Shown here in pieces: positions 8,709 to 16,509 of a DNA stretch of 64,000 nucleotides. This stretch comes from Desulfolucanica intricata (lineage in GTDB: Bacteria; Bacillota; Desulfotomaculia; Desulfotomaculales; Desulfofarciminaceae), in contig NZ_BCWE01000004.1 of assembly GCF_001592105.1 (NCBI RefSeq), positions 124,001 through 188,000 of the forward strand, written 5' to 3'. The translations under genes and the position numbers were made by a program. A model generated the notes under the pieces. That model worked only from the letters and a program-made list of their open reading frames with translations. It was not told the DNA's origin and made no database searches. The stretch's first letter is position 1; each line of letters starts with the position of its first letter.

Positions 8709-10403
8709 ATGTGGAGTCAGTTTGTTTTGGGACTGCTCGGGGGAATGGGCCTTTTACTGTTCGGCATGCAGATTTTAAGTGAAAGCTTACAAGCTATTGC
8801 CGGGCTGCGTTTAAAGGTTATTCTTAGTACTCTCACGAAAAATAGATTTGTTGGTATGTTTTTAGGTTTGGTTATTACCGTCCTTTTCCAAAGTAGTACG
8901 GCTACTTCAGTTGTTTTAGTGGGCCTGACCAGTGCAGCTATTATTACCCTAGGCCAGACACTTAGCGTGCTGTTAGGGGCCGGGATAGGTACGACTATTA
9001 CTGCTCAATTAATTGCTTTTAAAGTTACTGAAATATCTTTACCCTTGGTTAGCATCGGTGCAATGGTAGTATTTTTTACTAAGCGGTTAAAGTACCGGCA
9101 GTATGGCTTGGCAATATTAGGTTTTGGCTTAATATTCCTGGGTCTGCAGATTATGTCAGATACTATGCACCCACTGCGTGATGACCCATTTTTTCAGCAT
9201 TTAATGGTCGGCCTGGAAAACAAACCGTTTCTGGCTATGATAATTGCTGCCTTTTTTGCTTTCCTGGTACACAGCAGTGCGGCTGCTATCGGAATTATTA
9301 TGCTTTTATCCATACAAGGGTTAATATCTTTAGAGTCCGGAATTTATCTTTTGTTTGGGGCAAATATTGGGACCTGTTTTACTGCGGTTTTATCTAGCAT
9401 TGGCTCTTCCAGGGAATCGCAACGGGTAGCTGCCGCTCAAATTTTGTTTAAGCTGATTGGAGTTTTAATTTTACTTCCGTTTGTAGATCCCTTTGCTGAT
9501 TTAATAGCAATGACTACAGCTAACCCGGGAAACCAGGTGGCTAATGCTCATACCGTTTATAATATTCTTGATGCTGCCATCTGTTTGCCGTTCCTTAAAT
9601 CTTTTGAACACTTATTAAATAAAATTATCCCTGAGAAGAAAATTAATAAGGCCATGCTGGCTCCGCATTATCTAAATGAAGAATTAATTAAATCACCGGT
9701 TATTGGAATAGGCTTGGCTACAAGGGAGGCAATTCATATTTCAGACCACATATCGGATATGACCTTTGATATTCTAAAAGTCTTTAGAAAGCATGACCCG
9801 GAGTTATTAGAGACAATGATGGAGAAAGAAAAATATGTAGATGTATTGGCAAAGGAAACCAGCCAATACCTTGCCAAAATACTGCGCCAGCCTCTTTCTA
9901 AAGCTGACTTTAACCGGTGTATTGGCCTAATGAATATTGTAAATGATTTTGAACATATAGGCGATATTATTGAGAAATATATCACCGACCTGGCCAAGAA
10001 TAAGTTTAAAACCAGTTATGATTTTTCGGAAAAGGGTTGGCAGGAACTTGGCGAGATGCACGAAAGAATTTGTGAGCTTATCCGGATGACTTGTATTGCC
10101 CTGGCTACCAACGACCTGGCTCTGGCCAGGGAAGTATTTGATACTCAACCGGAATTGATTAAATTAGAAAGACACTTCCGGCAGCGGCATATTGCGCGCT
10201 TGCGTGAGGGTTCTCAGTGTACCGAAGAAACCAGCTCGATTCATCTCGACCTGATTAATGCCCTTTTACGGATTAGTGAACATATTAAAAATATTGCTCA
10301 CATTATGGTTGCTGATTCACTGGAGGTGGATGTGGATTTTGCCAATGTTAGCGCTTATCAGCAAGATTATGAGAAGATAGATAAATATTCAGCTAATTTA
10401 TAA
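8709..10403 (+). CDS. Na/Pi cotransporter (NptA/YjbB type) with C-terminal PhoU domain
   Basis: Sodium-coupled phosphate carrier of the PNaS family. Residues about 1-310 are membrane-spanning and contain the two inverted repeats with paired signatures QSSTATSVV and HSSAAAIG, and GAGIGTT and GANIGTC. Residues about 335-560 form a soluble helical PhoU-like domain. The length of 564 aa fits the two-domain form. The start follows AAAGGAG. The gene is monocistronic with a putative Pho box upstream and a strong terminator. A second, shorter paralogue without PhoU lies at 19811-20734. Confidence 0.9.
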   Translation: MWSQFVLGLLGGMGLLLFGMQILSESLQAIAGLRLKVILSTLTKNRFVGMFLGLVITVLFQSSTATSVVLVGLTSAAIITLGQTLSVLLGAGIGTTITAQLIAFKVTEISLPLVSIGAMVVFFTKRLKYRQYGLAILGFGLIFLGLQIMSDTMHPLRDDPFFQHLMVGLENKPFLAMIIAAFFAFLVHSSAAAIGIIMLLSIQGLISLESGIYLLFGANIGTCFTAVLSSIGSSRESQRVAAAQILFKLIGVLILLPFVDPFADLIAMTTANPGNQVANAHTVYNILDAAICLPFLKSFEHLLNKIIPEKKINKAMLAPHYLNEELIKSPVIGIGLATREAIHISDHISDMTFDILKVFRKHDPELLETMMEKEKYVDVLAKETSQYLAKILRQPLSKADFNRCIGLMNIVNDFEHIGDIIEKYITDLAKNKFKTSYDFSEKGWQELGEMHERICELIRMTCIALATNDLALAREVFDTQPELIKLERHFRQRHIARLREGSQCTEETSSIHLDLINALLRISEHIKNIAHIMVADSLEVDVDFANVSAYQQDYEKIDKYSANL

Positions 10404-10405
10404 GT

Positions 10406-10439
10406 TAAACCCCGTATCTGATTTTAGATACGGGGTTTA
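10406..10439. terminator. Bidirectional terminator between nptA-like gene and cadA
   Basis: A perfect 13-bp stem (AAACCCCGTATCT with AGATACGGGGTTT) with loop GATTTT lies between convergent genes that end at 10403 and 10444. Confidence 0.85.
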
Positions 10440-10443
10440 TTAA

Positions 10444-12753
10444 TTATTCCTTAACTCTTATTAATCGCATTCCGTTTAGAATTACCAGTAAAGCTGCACC
10501 GGTGTCTGCAAATACGGCCATCCAGAGGCTGGCAAATCCAAGAAAAGTAGCTGTGATAAAAGCCAGCTTTAGAAGAATCGCAAAGGCTATGTTTTGCTTA
10601 ATTATTTTTAAAGCCCGGCGGCTTAAGTTTATGGCAAAAGAAAGTTTATTTAAATCATCAGCCATCAGAACAATATCCGCGGTTTCCATTGCTGTATCAG
10701 TACCGGTTCCGCCCATAGCAATGCCTACTGAAGCTGTGGCCAGGGCCGGGGCATCATTAATTCCGTCTCCTACCATGGCTACCTTTCCGTAGCTATCCTG
10801 CAAGGATTTAATGGTAGTTAGCTTATCCTGCGGCAGAAGTTCGGCCCGGAAATTTTCCACTTCCAACTCACCGGCTACAGCACGTGCTGTTTCCTTATTA
10901 TCACCGGTTAACAATACAATATGTTTAATCCCGGCTTGTTTTAATGCTCTCAGGGCTTCTTTGCTGCCGGTACGCACCCGGTCAGCTGCAGCAATAATTC
11001 CAAGTATTTTACTTCCTGAACCTATTAGGATGGCTGTTTTTCCTTGTTTCTGTAATTTTAAAAGTAGGCTTTCTACCTGTTGGGGGATTTCCCCCAGACT
11101 GTTAAAAAGATGTCTGTTACCGATATAATAGGTTTCACCGGCCAGTTTTGCAGAAGCGCCCAAGCCTGTATAAGATTGAAAGTCTGTAATTTGACCGGGT
11201 TTAATATTTTTGTAGCCCGCAAAACGTAATATTGCCTCGGCCATAGGATGCTGTGATCTGGTTTCCACAGACGCAGCTAATTCTAACAGTTTTTCCTCGC
11301 TTATGGGGGCAACCGGTAAAATATCAGTAATTTCCGGTTTCCCCCCGGTAAGGGTGCCGGTTTTGTCAAAGGCAACGGCCTTTAGTGTCCCGGTTTCCTC
11401 CAGGCAGGCTCCGCCCTTAATCAGAACACCCCGCCGTGCTGCACTGCCAATGGCTGCTACTATTGAGACCGGCGTGGAAATTACCAGGGCGCAGGGACAG
11501 GAAATAACCAGTAGAATCAAAGCTTTCTTAAACCACGGAACAAAAGGTTGCCCCAGTACTGCCGGAAATATAACAGCAATCGCCAGTGCGGCAATAATTA
11601 CAAAAGGAGTATAATACCGGGCAAAAATATCTATAAATTGTTGGGAAGGCGCCCTTTGAGCCTGGGCCTCTTCGACTAAATTGATAATTTTAGCCAGGGT
11701 AGTGTCTCCTTCTAACTTTGTAACTTCAATTTCCAAAGAACCCTGTTCGTTGATCGTTCCCGCGTAAACTTCCATTCCGGGCCGCTTTTCCACCGGTACC
11801 GATTCTCCGGTAATAGGAGCCTGGTTTACGTTGGAAAAACCTGTTATAACACGACCGTCAAGAGCAATTTTTTCACCCGGTTTAACGATCATGATATCTC
11901 CTAAAACAATTTCGTTTACAGGCAGCAGCAGTTCTTTTCCGTTCCTTCTAACAAGGGCTTCCCGGGGAGATAATTCCATCAGGGCCCGTATAGAGCCCCT
12001 GGTTTTTTCCATAGTATAAGCCTGCAGGGCATTTCCCAGGGAAAACAGGAAGACTACAGTGGCCCCTTCAGACCATTCACCGATGGCGACAGCTCCTATA
12101 ACAGCTACGGTCATTAGAAAATTTATGTCTAAGCTGAATGATTTAAGAGCATTTAGACCGCTTCGGGCTGTATAGAATCCACCGGTTAAAATAGCCATAA
12201 GATAAGCGGAAATAACCAGGTAATTAGGCATATTTAATATATTTAAACTAAAGCCAAGACCTAAAAAGATACCGGAAAGAATAGTTAAAAATGTTTTTTT
12301 ATTAAAATTATGATTTGTGTCTGTAACTCTTTTATCCAGAAGCTGAGCAGTGTATCCGCTATCCTTCACTGCTTGAATAATTTCTCCCACCGGGCCCGCA
12401 TGGTGTACAATCATTATAGCTGTGCCAAAATTAATTTGGGCTTTTTCTACTCCATTTAAGCTGCTTATTCTCTTTTCCAGCTTCGCTGCACAGTCGGCAC
12501 AATCAAGACCACATAATTTTAAAGTTGTAACCTGTTTTGGGGGTGCGCCGGCTGCACTGGCATTATAACCGCTTCTGCGGATAACTTTGATAATTTCGTT
12601 TTCCTCAAGACTATGTTCAACCAAGAGCTTTGATGCACCAAAATTTAAAGATGCTGCATAAACCCCGTTAAGACTTTTTATCTGATGCTCCAGTTCAGCG
12701 GCACAGTCTGCGCAATCCAGGCCGGTTATAATAAAGGTGCTATTATATATCAT
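10444..12753 (-). CDS. cadA: Zn/Cd/Pb-type P1B ATPase with two HMA domains
   Basis: ATP-driven metal efflux pump. Two N-terminal heavy-metal domains carry GLDCADCAAEL (about residue 11) and CGLDCADCAAKL (about residue 83). The membrane CPC motif (SCPCALV), the phosphorylation site DKTGTLT, SQHP and GDGINDAP follow in order. The last membrane segments read KLAFITATF and FADTGA, with the Lys and Asp typical of the Zn/Cd/Pb subgroup rather than the Cu subgroup. The 769-aa length is normal. An AGGAGG SD precedes the ATG. It is encoded 23 bases after a CadC-type repressor, so both are probably induced by Cd, Pb or Zn. Confidence 0.92.
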   Translation of the reverse strand: MIYNSTFIITGLDCADCAAELEHQIKSLNGVYAASLNFGASKLLVEHSLEENEIIKVIRRSGYNASAAGAPPKQVTTLKLCGLDCADCAAKLEKRISSLNGVEKAQINFGTAIMIVHHAGPVGEIIQAVKDSGYTAQLLDKRVTDTNHNFNKKTFLTILSGIFLGLGFSLNILNMPNYLVISAYLMAILTGGFYTARSGLNALKSFSLDINFLMTVAVIGAVAIGEWSEGATVVFLFSLGNALQAYTMEKTRGSIRALMELSPREALVRRNGKELLLPVNEIVLGDIMIVKPGEKIALDGRVITGFSNVNQAPITGESVPVEKRPGMEVYAGTINEQGSLEIEVTKLEGDTTLAKIINLVEEAQAQRAPSQQFIDIFARYYTPFVIIAALAIAVIFPAVLGQPFVPWFKKALILLVISCPCALVISTPVSIVAAIGSAARRGVLIKGGACLEETGTLKAVAFDKTGTLTGGKPEITDILPVAPISEEKLLELAASVETRSQHPMAEAILRFAGYKNIKPGQITDFQSYTGLGASAKLAGETYYIGNRHLFNSLGEIPQQVESLLLKLQKQGKTAILIGSGSKILGIIAAADRVRTGSKEALRALKQAGIKHIVLLTGDNKETARAVAGELEVENFRAELLPQDKLTTIKSLQDSYGKVAMVGDGINDAPALATASVGIAMGGTGTDTAMETADIVLMADDLNKLSFAINLSRRALKIIKQNIAFAILLKLAFITATFLGFASLWMAVFADTGAALLVILNGMRLIRVKE

Positions 12754-12776
12754 CAGAGCTTAAACCTCCTGAAATG

Positions 12777-13133
12777 TTAGTTATCTTTATGTGCTTTGTT
12801 ATGGTTTAAGGCGGTAGCAATAATTTTTTGAATACAGTCGTCCTTTAAAGAGTAAAAAACCATTTTACCCTGCCTGCGGTGTTTGGCCAGGCCCATACTT
12901 TTTAGAAGCCGAAGGTGATGGGAGGCTGCTGCCACAGTCGAACCAATAATTCCCGCCACGTCGCAGACACAGAGTTCTTCTTTGGAAAGAGCGTATATAA
13001 TTTTAATCCGGGTATCATCAGCAAGAACTTTAAATATAGATGCTAATCCCCGTGTAATCTCCACTTCTTCCCGCAGCCGGGATACTTTTTTTTCATCGGT
13101 GCAAAAAATATCGCAGACATCTCTTTCGTTCAT
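12777..13133 (-). CDS. cadC: ArsR/SmtB-family metal sensor, CadC-like
   Basis: Winged-helix repressor that releases DNA on metal binding. This start gives 118 aa; it has GGAGGT 7 bases upstream, whereas the longer frame to 13244 has a non-family N-terminus. The N-terminal CDIFC and the ELCVCDVA segment match the cysteines of the CadC alpha-3N Cd/Pb site. The recognition helix region STVAAASHHLRLLKSMGL is typical. It is co-oriented with and just upstream of cadA, with a candidate operator in its own leader, giving a self-regulated efflux operon. Confidence 0.9.
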   Translation of the reverse strand: MNERDVCDIFCTDEKKVSRLREEVEITRGLASIFKVLADDTRIKIIYALSKEELCVCDVAGIIGSTVAAASHHLRLLKSMGLAKHRRQGKMVFYSLKDDCIQKIIATALNHNKAHKDN

Positions 13134-13155
13134 CTTTATTACCTCCATTAAACAT

Positions 13156-13171
13156 TTAAATAACTGTTTGA
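13156..13171 (-). promoter_or_regulatory. Candidate CadC operator
   Basis: On the minus strand, TCAAACAGTTATTTAA resembles the CadC operator core TCAAATA-N2-TATTTGA at most positions. It lies about 25 bases upstream of the cadC start, between TATAAT-like sequences and the SD. Confidence 0.4.
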
Positions 13172-13219
13172 TTATTATAGTATTATAAAATCTTTTATCT
13201 GTCACTATGTAATAAATAC

Positions 13220-13246
13220 AAATGGCCGCAAAAAATGCGGCCATTT
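13220..13246 (-). terminator. Hairpin between the 32-aa gene and cadC
   Basis: An 11-bp perfect stem AAATGGCCGCA with TGCGGCCATTT has a 5-base loop. It stands 14 bases past the end of the small minus-strand gene and probably ends its transcript. The following T tract is weak (GTATTTATT). Confidence 0.6.
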
Positions 13247-13259
13247 AAAGAAGGTATTT

Positions 13260-13358
13260 TTAATAACCACCCCAGAAGAACGGTGTACCGAAGACTAAGA
13301 GGATAAGAATTAGAAAGATGATGAAACCGGGAAAAAATTTAGCATAGCTGTCTCCCAT
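13260..13358 (-). CDS. 32-aa single-span membrane peptide, YjcZ/sporulation-peptide-like
   Basis: ATG with AAAGGGGGT 8 bases upstream encodes MGDSYAKFFPG, a hydrophobic stretch FIIFLILILLVF, and GTPFFWGGY. The layout (short polar head, one membrane segment, aromatic Gly-rich tail) resembles the small YjcZ-type sporulation membrane peptides of Firmicutes. The SD, codon structure and hairpin at 13220-13246 support a real gene. Family assignment is by resemblance only. Confidence 0.6.
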   Translation of the reverse strand: MGDSYAKFFPGFIIFLILILLVFGTPFFWGGY

Positions 13359-13432
13359 AATGTAACCCCCTTTGCTTTTTCTTTAATTCAAAATATGTAG
13401 TAAATATTTATTTTGTGCAAAATTTGAAGACA

Positions 13433-13458
13433 AAAAAAAGGCTTTAATTGCCTTTTTT
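13433..13458 (-). terminator. Terminator at the 3' end of the cis-prenyltransferase gene
   Basis: On the minus strand, AAAAAAGGC with GCCTTTTTT and a 7-base loop follows directly on and overlaps the stop codon. A T run closes it. Confidence 0.75.
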
Positions 13459-14119
13459 AACCACCCAGAGTTATATCCTGTTCTTCATACCAAGCTAAAG
13501 CATCGTAAAAATGTTCCGGCTTAAAATCCGGCCACATATCATCCACTATATAGAAATCAGAGTAAATTGTTTGAATGGGAAGAAAACCACTAAGTCTCCT
13601 GCGTCCGCCCCAGCGAATGATTAAATCAATTCGGGATACATCGGTGGATGCAATGGCTTTAACCATATTAGTATGATTAGAGTCACTGTTTCTTAAAGCA
13701 TAATTTAAATCCCACTTCCAACCGTAATTCACGAGGAAATTTATCTTTATCAGATCTCGACCAAAGGTTTGTCTTGTCGTATAAGCTCTTAGTTCCGGAG
13801 GAAAAAGCGGGGAGGTGGAATTGCCGACTACTAATAAGGAGGCATCCCGGTTAGAAAGTTTTTTTACTGCATCGACACAAGCCTTTTGAAAAGCTTTTCT
13901 TTGAACAGCAGGACGTTTTGTATTATCTTGAGTGAAACCGTAAAAAGTAAGTTCTTTAATTCCTAATTCCAGGCATTTTTCGTAGAGCTGAATACCAGGT
14001 TCCAGACCGAATTCGTATCCTGCTTCTTTGGATAATCCTTTGTTTTGCGCCCATCTCCTGTTTCCGTCCGGTATAATTCCAATATGCTTGGGAAGACGTT
14101 TGAATCTTGGAGGAGCCAT
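13457..14119 (-). CDS. Divergent cis-prenyltransferase (undecaprenyl-PP synthase family)
   Basis: Adds isopentenyl units in cis to an allylic diphosphate. At 220 aa it keeps motif I as HIGIIPDGNRRWA (catalytic Asp at residue 18; DGNRRW instead of the bacterial DGNGRW). The C-terminal Arg-containing motif is altered: DLIIRWGGRRRLSGF where UppS has RTSGE-RLSNF. The final WPDF-EHF segment is kept. The start is the ATG at 14119 with AGGGTGG 7 bases upstream; GTG at 14128 lacks an SD. No cdsA, dxr or frr neighbour is present, unlike housekeeping uppS, so this is probably a second, specialised enzyme. Confidence 0.75.
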   Translation of the reverse strand: MAPPRFKRLPKHIGIIPDGNRRWAQNKGLSKEAGYEFGLEPGIQLYEKCLELGIKELTFYGFTQDNTKRPAVQRKAFQKACVDAVKKLSNRDASLLVVGNSTSPLFPPELRAYTTRQTFGRDLIKINFLVNYGWKWDLNYALRNSDSNHTNMVKAIASTDVSRIDLIIRWGGRRRLSGFLPIQTIYSDFYIVDDMWPDFKPEHFYDALAWYEEQDITLGG

Positions 14120-14598
14120 AATTACCACCCTAGCTTAATTAAGTTATGTAAGTTAATTTTTGCCAAAGGTGTTCATATTTATACCTTTTTTATAGATTTA
14201 TTATGATTTAATCTTCAATTTGATTAATGGTTTCCCGGCAACAACCAATAATCTTCCCTTTGCTATAATCGTCAAATCTTTATTTAACAAGAACAAATCG
14301 CAAAAATTTCTTATGCGGCAGCCTGAGTAACGGATGTATTTATCCGCCCCTTTCACCAGTAATTACCGTATTTTGAGGGCAGGTTTTAATTCTTAAATAT
14401 GGAATTTATCAAATAGGTGTGTTTTACGTCGTTTAGTAGTTGTTAGATTAAGTACCTAAGTTTAATATCAGATCCTTTAATAGGTAAACATATTAATCCA
14501 TAACTTGTTCAAGTTAAAATTACCAAAATTTGTACCTGTTGAAGAAAATCACTTCCTGTTATCATTAAAGGGTGTCCAACTTAGAAAGGAGGTGGAAA
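14120..14598. other. 479-base intergenic region, mostly unexplained
   Basis: It separates divergent genes. It holds one weak minus-strand frame (14201-14356), a small inverted repeat CGGAT-N6-ATCCG near 14323-14345, and the SD of the GH18 gene (AAAGGAGGT, 14585-14593). I compared it with ydaO, GEMM and cobalamin riboswitch signatures from memory and saw no match. Confidence 0.4.
14201..14356 (-). CDS. Possible 51-aa small protein
   Basis: A GTG-initiated frame encodes VKGADKYIRYSGC, a hydrophobic middle (TIIAKGRLLVVAGKP) and a basic end LIKLKIKS. Codon use looks coding-like, but no SD is visible before the GTG. It lies 82 bases upstream of the cis-prenyltransferase in the same direction. I do not recognise it. 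It could be a short gene, a degenerate remnant or chance. Confidence 0.25.
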   Translation of the reverse strand: MKGADKYIRYSGCRIRNFCDLFLLNKDLTIIAKGRLLVVAGKPLIKLKIKS

Positions 14599-15885
14599 AT
14601 GGGGAGTAGAATTAGGGGGAAACCGGTTTTTTTACTGGAAATTTTGCTTGTACTGGCTGTCTGTTTTTCCGGTTTGGCCCCGGCAGCTGCAAGTAATATA
14701 CAACCCGGGGAACTGAAATTAGGTACACGCGGGCCGGATGTTACATTGCTGCAGACTAAGCTTAAAGTGGCCGGTTTTTATCCCGGGGAAGAGGTTTCCG
14801 GGTACTTTGGGCTAAATACTTTACAGGCGGTTACTAAATTTGAAAAGGCTAATAACTTAAAGGTTGATGGTGTGATAGGTGCTGAAGAATGGTCAATACT
14901 ACAGAAACTTACTGCTGTCCCTAAGGGAAAACTAAGTAGAATGGTATTAGGCTATTATACTGTGGATTACGCGGGGGACAAGCTCTCCTATAACTCACTG
15001 GAGCAATACAGTGGATTTATTGATACTATAGCAACTTTTAGCTTTAAGGTTAACGGAGACGGAAGTTTAACCGGTGCCGTCCCACGAGATGCTCTGGCAC
15101 TGGCACAAGAAAGAGGAGTGCAAACACTGCTGCTGGTACATAATATTGCTCAGCCCATTGACAGTAACGCCGCACATAATGTTCTGGCTATTCCGGCCAA
15201 TCGTTATCGGCTGGAGGAAAATATTATGACCCAGGTTAAGATCTATGGCTATAGTGGGGTAAATATTGATCTTGAGGCCGTGCCTCCTCAGGACCGGGAA
15301 AACTATAATGAATTTTTAAGGGAACTGGGGGCTAAACTGCACCAAGAAGGGTTATTGCTGACTGTTTCGATACCGGCTAAAACTTTTGATTCTAAAAACG
15401 ATTCCTGGTCCGGTGCCTATGACTATCAAATTATCGGAAAATTGGTTGACCGGGTTATGATTATGACTTACGATGAGCACTGGTTTGGGGGGCCTGCAGG
15501 ACCGATTGCCTCAGTGCCGTGGATTCAAAAAGTTTTGGATTATGCAGTGAAAGAAATACCCAGAGAAAAAATCTTTTTAGGCGTTGCCGCTTATGGCTAT
15601 GATTGGTCCAGTCAGAGAACGCGGGCCATTCCTTGGAACCGGGTAAACGAACTGATTAATAAGTATGGAAATGTAAAGTGGGATAATACTTATAGTGTAC
15701 CTTTCCTGGTTTACTATCAGAACGGCGTAAGACATGAAGTATGGTTTGAAAACAGTTACAGCTTGAGATTTAAACTGGAAATGGTAAAAAGTTATAATGT
15801 TGCCGGTATAGCAATCTGGCGGCTGGGTTTTGAAGATGATTCCTTCTGGCAAATGGTAAATAATGAGTTTGTGGAAGAAGAATAG
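14599..15885 (+). CDS. Peptidoglycan-binding GH18 hydrolase (spore germination/YaaH-SleL-like)
   Basis: Secreted glycoside hydrolase predicted to act on cortex or cell-wall glycan. The start at 14599 has AAAGGAGGT 6 bases upstream. The signal peptide is LLEILLVLAVCFSGL, with cleavage near AAAS. A PG_binding_1 domain (about residues 35-95; LGTRGPDVTLLQTKLKVAGF) precedes a GH18 barrel (about 115-425). The barrel has the catalytic segment YSGVNIDLEAV, where the DxE of the GH18 motif is kept, and the later MTYDEH and GVAAYGYDW strands. LysM repeats of SleL/YaaH are replaced by the PG-binding domain. Substrate is inferred. Confidence 0.82.
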   Translation: MGSRIRGKPVFLLEILLVLAVCFSGLAPAAASNIQPGELKLGTRGPDVTLLQTKLKVAGFYPGEEVSGYFGLNTLQAVTKFEKANNLKVDGVIGAEEWSILQKLTAVPKGKLSRMVLGYYTVDYAGDKLSYNSLEQYSGFIDTIATFSFKVNGDGSLTGAVPRDALALAQERGVQTLLLVHNIAQPIDSNAAHNVLAIPANRYRLEENIMTQVKIYGYSGVNIDLEAVPPQDRENYNEFLRELGAKLHQEGLLLTVSIPAKTFDSKNDSWSGAYDYQIIGKLVDRVMIMTYDEHWFGGPAGPIASVPWIQKVLDYAVKEIPREKIFLGVAAYGYDWSSQRTRAIPWNRVNELINKYGNVKWDNTYSVPFLVYYQNGVRHEVWFENSYSLRFKLEMVKSYNVAGIAIWRLGFEDDSFWQMVNNEFVEEE

Positions 15886-15888
15886 TCT

Positions 15889-15918
15889 AAGGGGGAAAGG
15901 TATGTACCTATCCCCCTT
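15889..15918. terminator. Hairpin between convergent genes
   Basis: AAGGGGG and AAGGTA pair with TACCT and CCCCCTT with one small bulge. It lies just past the GH18 stop and just past the end of the minus-strand 44-aa gene. No T run follows, so termination is uncertain. Confidence 0.55.
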
Positions 15919-15923
15919 CATAA

Positions 15924-16058
15924 TTAGCGTCGAACTGCCAGCAAGTAGACTTCAGTGTTGTTATTTTGATTAATCTTTTTCTCGGCATCTAAAAGTATAT
16001 TTAACTCATTATCCTTTAATTCCGCAACTTCTAAACCCTTAGTATCAATTTGTGCCAA
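15924..16058 (-). CDS. 44-aa small protein of unknown function
   Basis: TTG start with AAGGAGGT 7 bases upstream. The peptide begins MAQIDTKGLEVAELKDNELN, has an acidic amphipathic middle (ILLDAEKKINQ) and ends EVYLLAVRR. A strong SD and the shared hairpin at its 3' end support translation. No family recognised. Confidence 0.5.
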   Translation of the reverse strand: MAQIDTKGLEVAELKDNELNILLDAEKKINQNNNTEVYLLAVRR

Positions 16059-16142
16059 TTATAATACCTCCTTATAAATCTTATAAATTTTCAACTAGTA
16101 TTTCCTCAAAACAAAAAAACTAATCGCTTTATAAAAAAGTTC

Positions 16143-16171
16143 TTGAATTAAGGTAAGGATAATCTTATAAT
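16143..16171 (+). promoter_or_regulatory. Sigma-A promoter of feoAB
   Basis: TTGAAT (16143-16148), 17-base spacer, TATAAT (16166-16171). Confidence 0.65.
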
Positions 16172-16177
16172 TATTAT

Positions 16178-16219
16178 TGATAACGATAATGTTTATCATA
16201 TTAATGATAATGAAAATCA
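16178..16219 (+). promoter_or_regulatory. Two Fur boxes before feoA
   Basis: Just after the promoter lie TGATAACGATAATGTTTATC and TGATAATGAAAATCA. Both resemble the Fur 7-1-7 site TGATAAT-N-ATTATCA. Bound Fur would block the feoAB promoter, as expected for Fe(II) uptake genes. A fur gene is at 20879-21328. Confidence 0.7.
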
Positions 16220-16244
16220 TTTCATAATTAGGGAGTGACCTTCT

Positions 16245-16481
16245 ATGACCCTCGATAAAGCAAAAAAAGGCCAAACCGTAATTATTAAATCCATTGCCGA
16301 CAGTTTTATTCGTGCTCAGGCTATTCGTTTAGGAATTAATGAAGGTGCGGTTATAACCTGTCAGGAAATTGTTCCGGCAGGTCCGGTCATAGTACTTCGG
16401 CAAAAGCAGGAAATTGCTATTGGACGTGGGTTGGCCAGGAGTATAACTGTGGAGTTGGTTACGACCGCAGCTGCCAGTTAG
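16245..16481 (+). CDS. feoA: FeoA, ferrous iron transport accessory protein
   Basis: Small SH3-like cytoplasmic protein, 78 aa, needed for FeoB function. It has the FeoA-type start LDKAKKGQTVIIKSIAD and a C-terminal ARSITVELV strand. SD AGGGAGTGA. feoB starts 29 bases downstream. Confidence 0.85.
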   Translation: MTLDKAKKGQTVIIKSIADSFIRAQAIRLGINEGAVITCQEIVPAGPVIVLRQKQEIAIGRGLARSITVELVTTAAAS

Positions 16482-16509
16482 GACACATACTGAAAGAGGG
16501 TTATTAAAA

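Noticed and set aside
13140-13244. N-terminal extension of the CadC-like repressor (155 aa form)
   Set aside because: The extra 37 residues are hydrophobic and unlike the family, and the SD and operator lie within that stretch.
14120-14598. ydaO, GEMM or cobalamin riboswitch upstream of the GH18 gene
   Set aside because: Spore hydrolases often have a c-di-AMP riboswitch, so I looked for it, but the conserved core sequences are absent.
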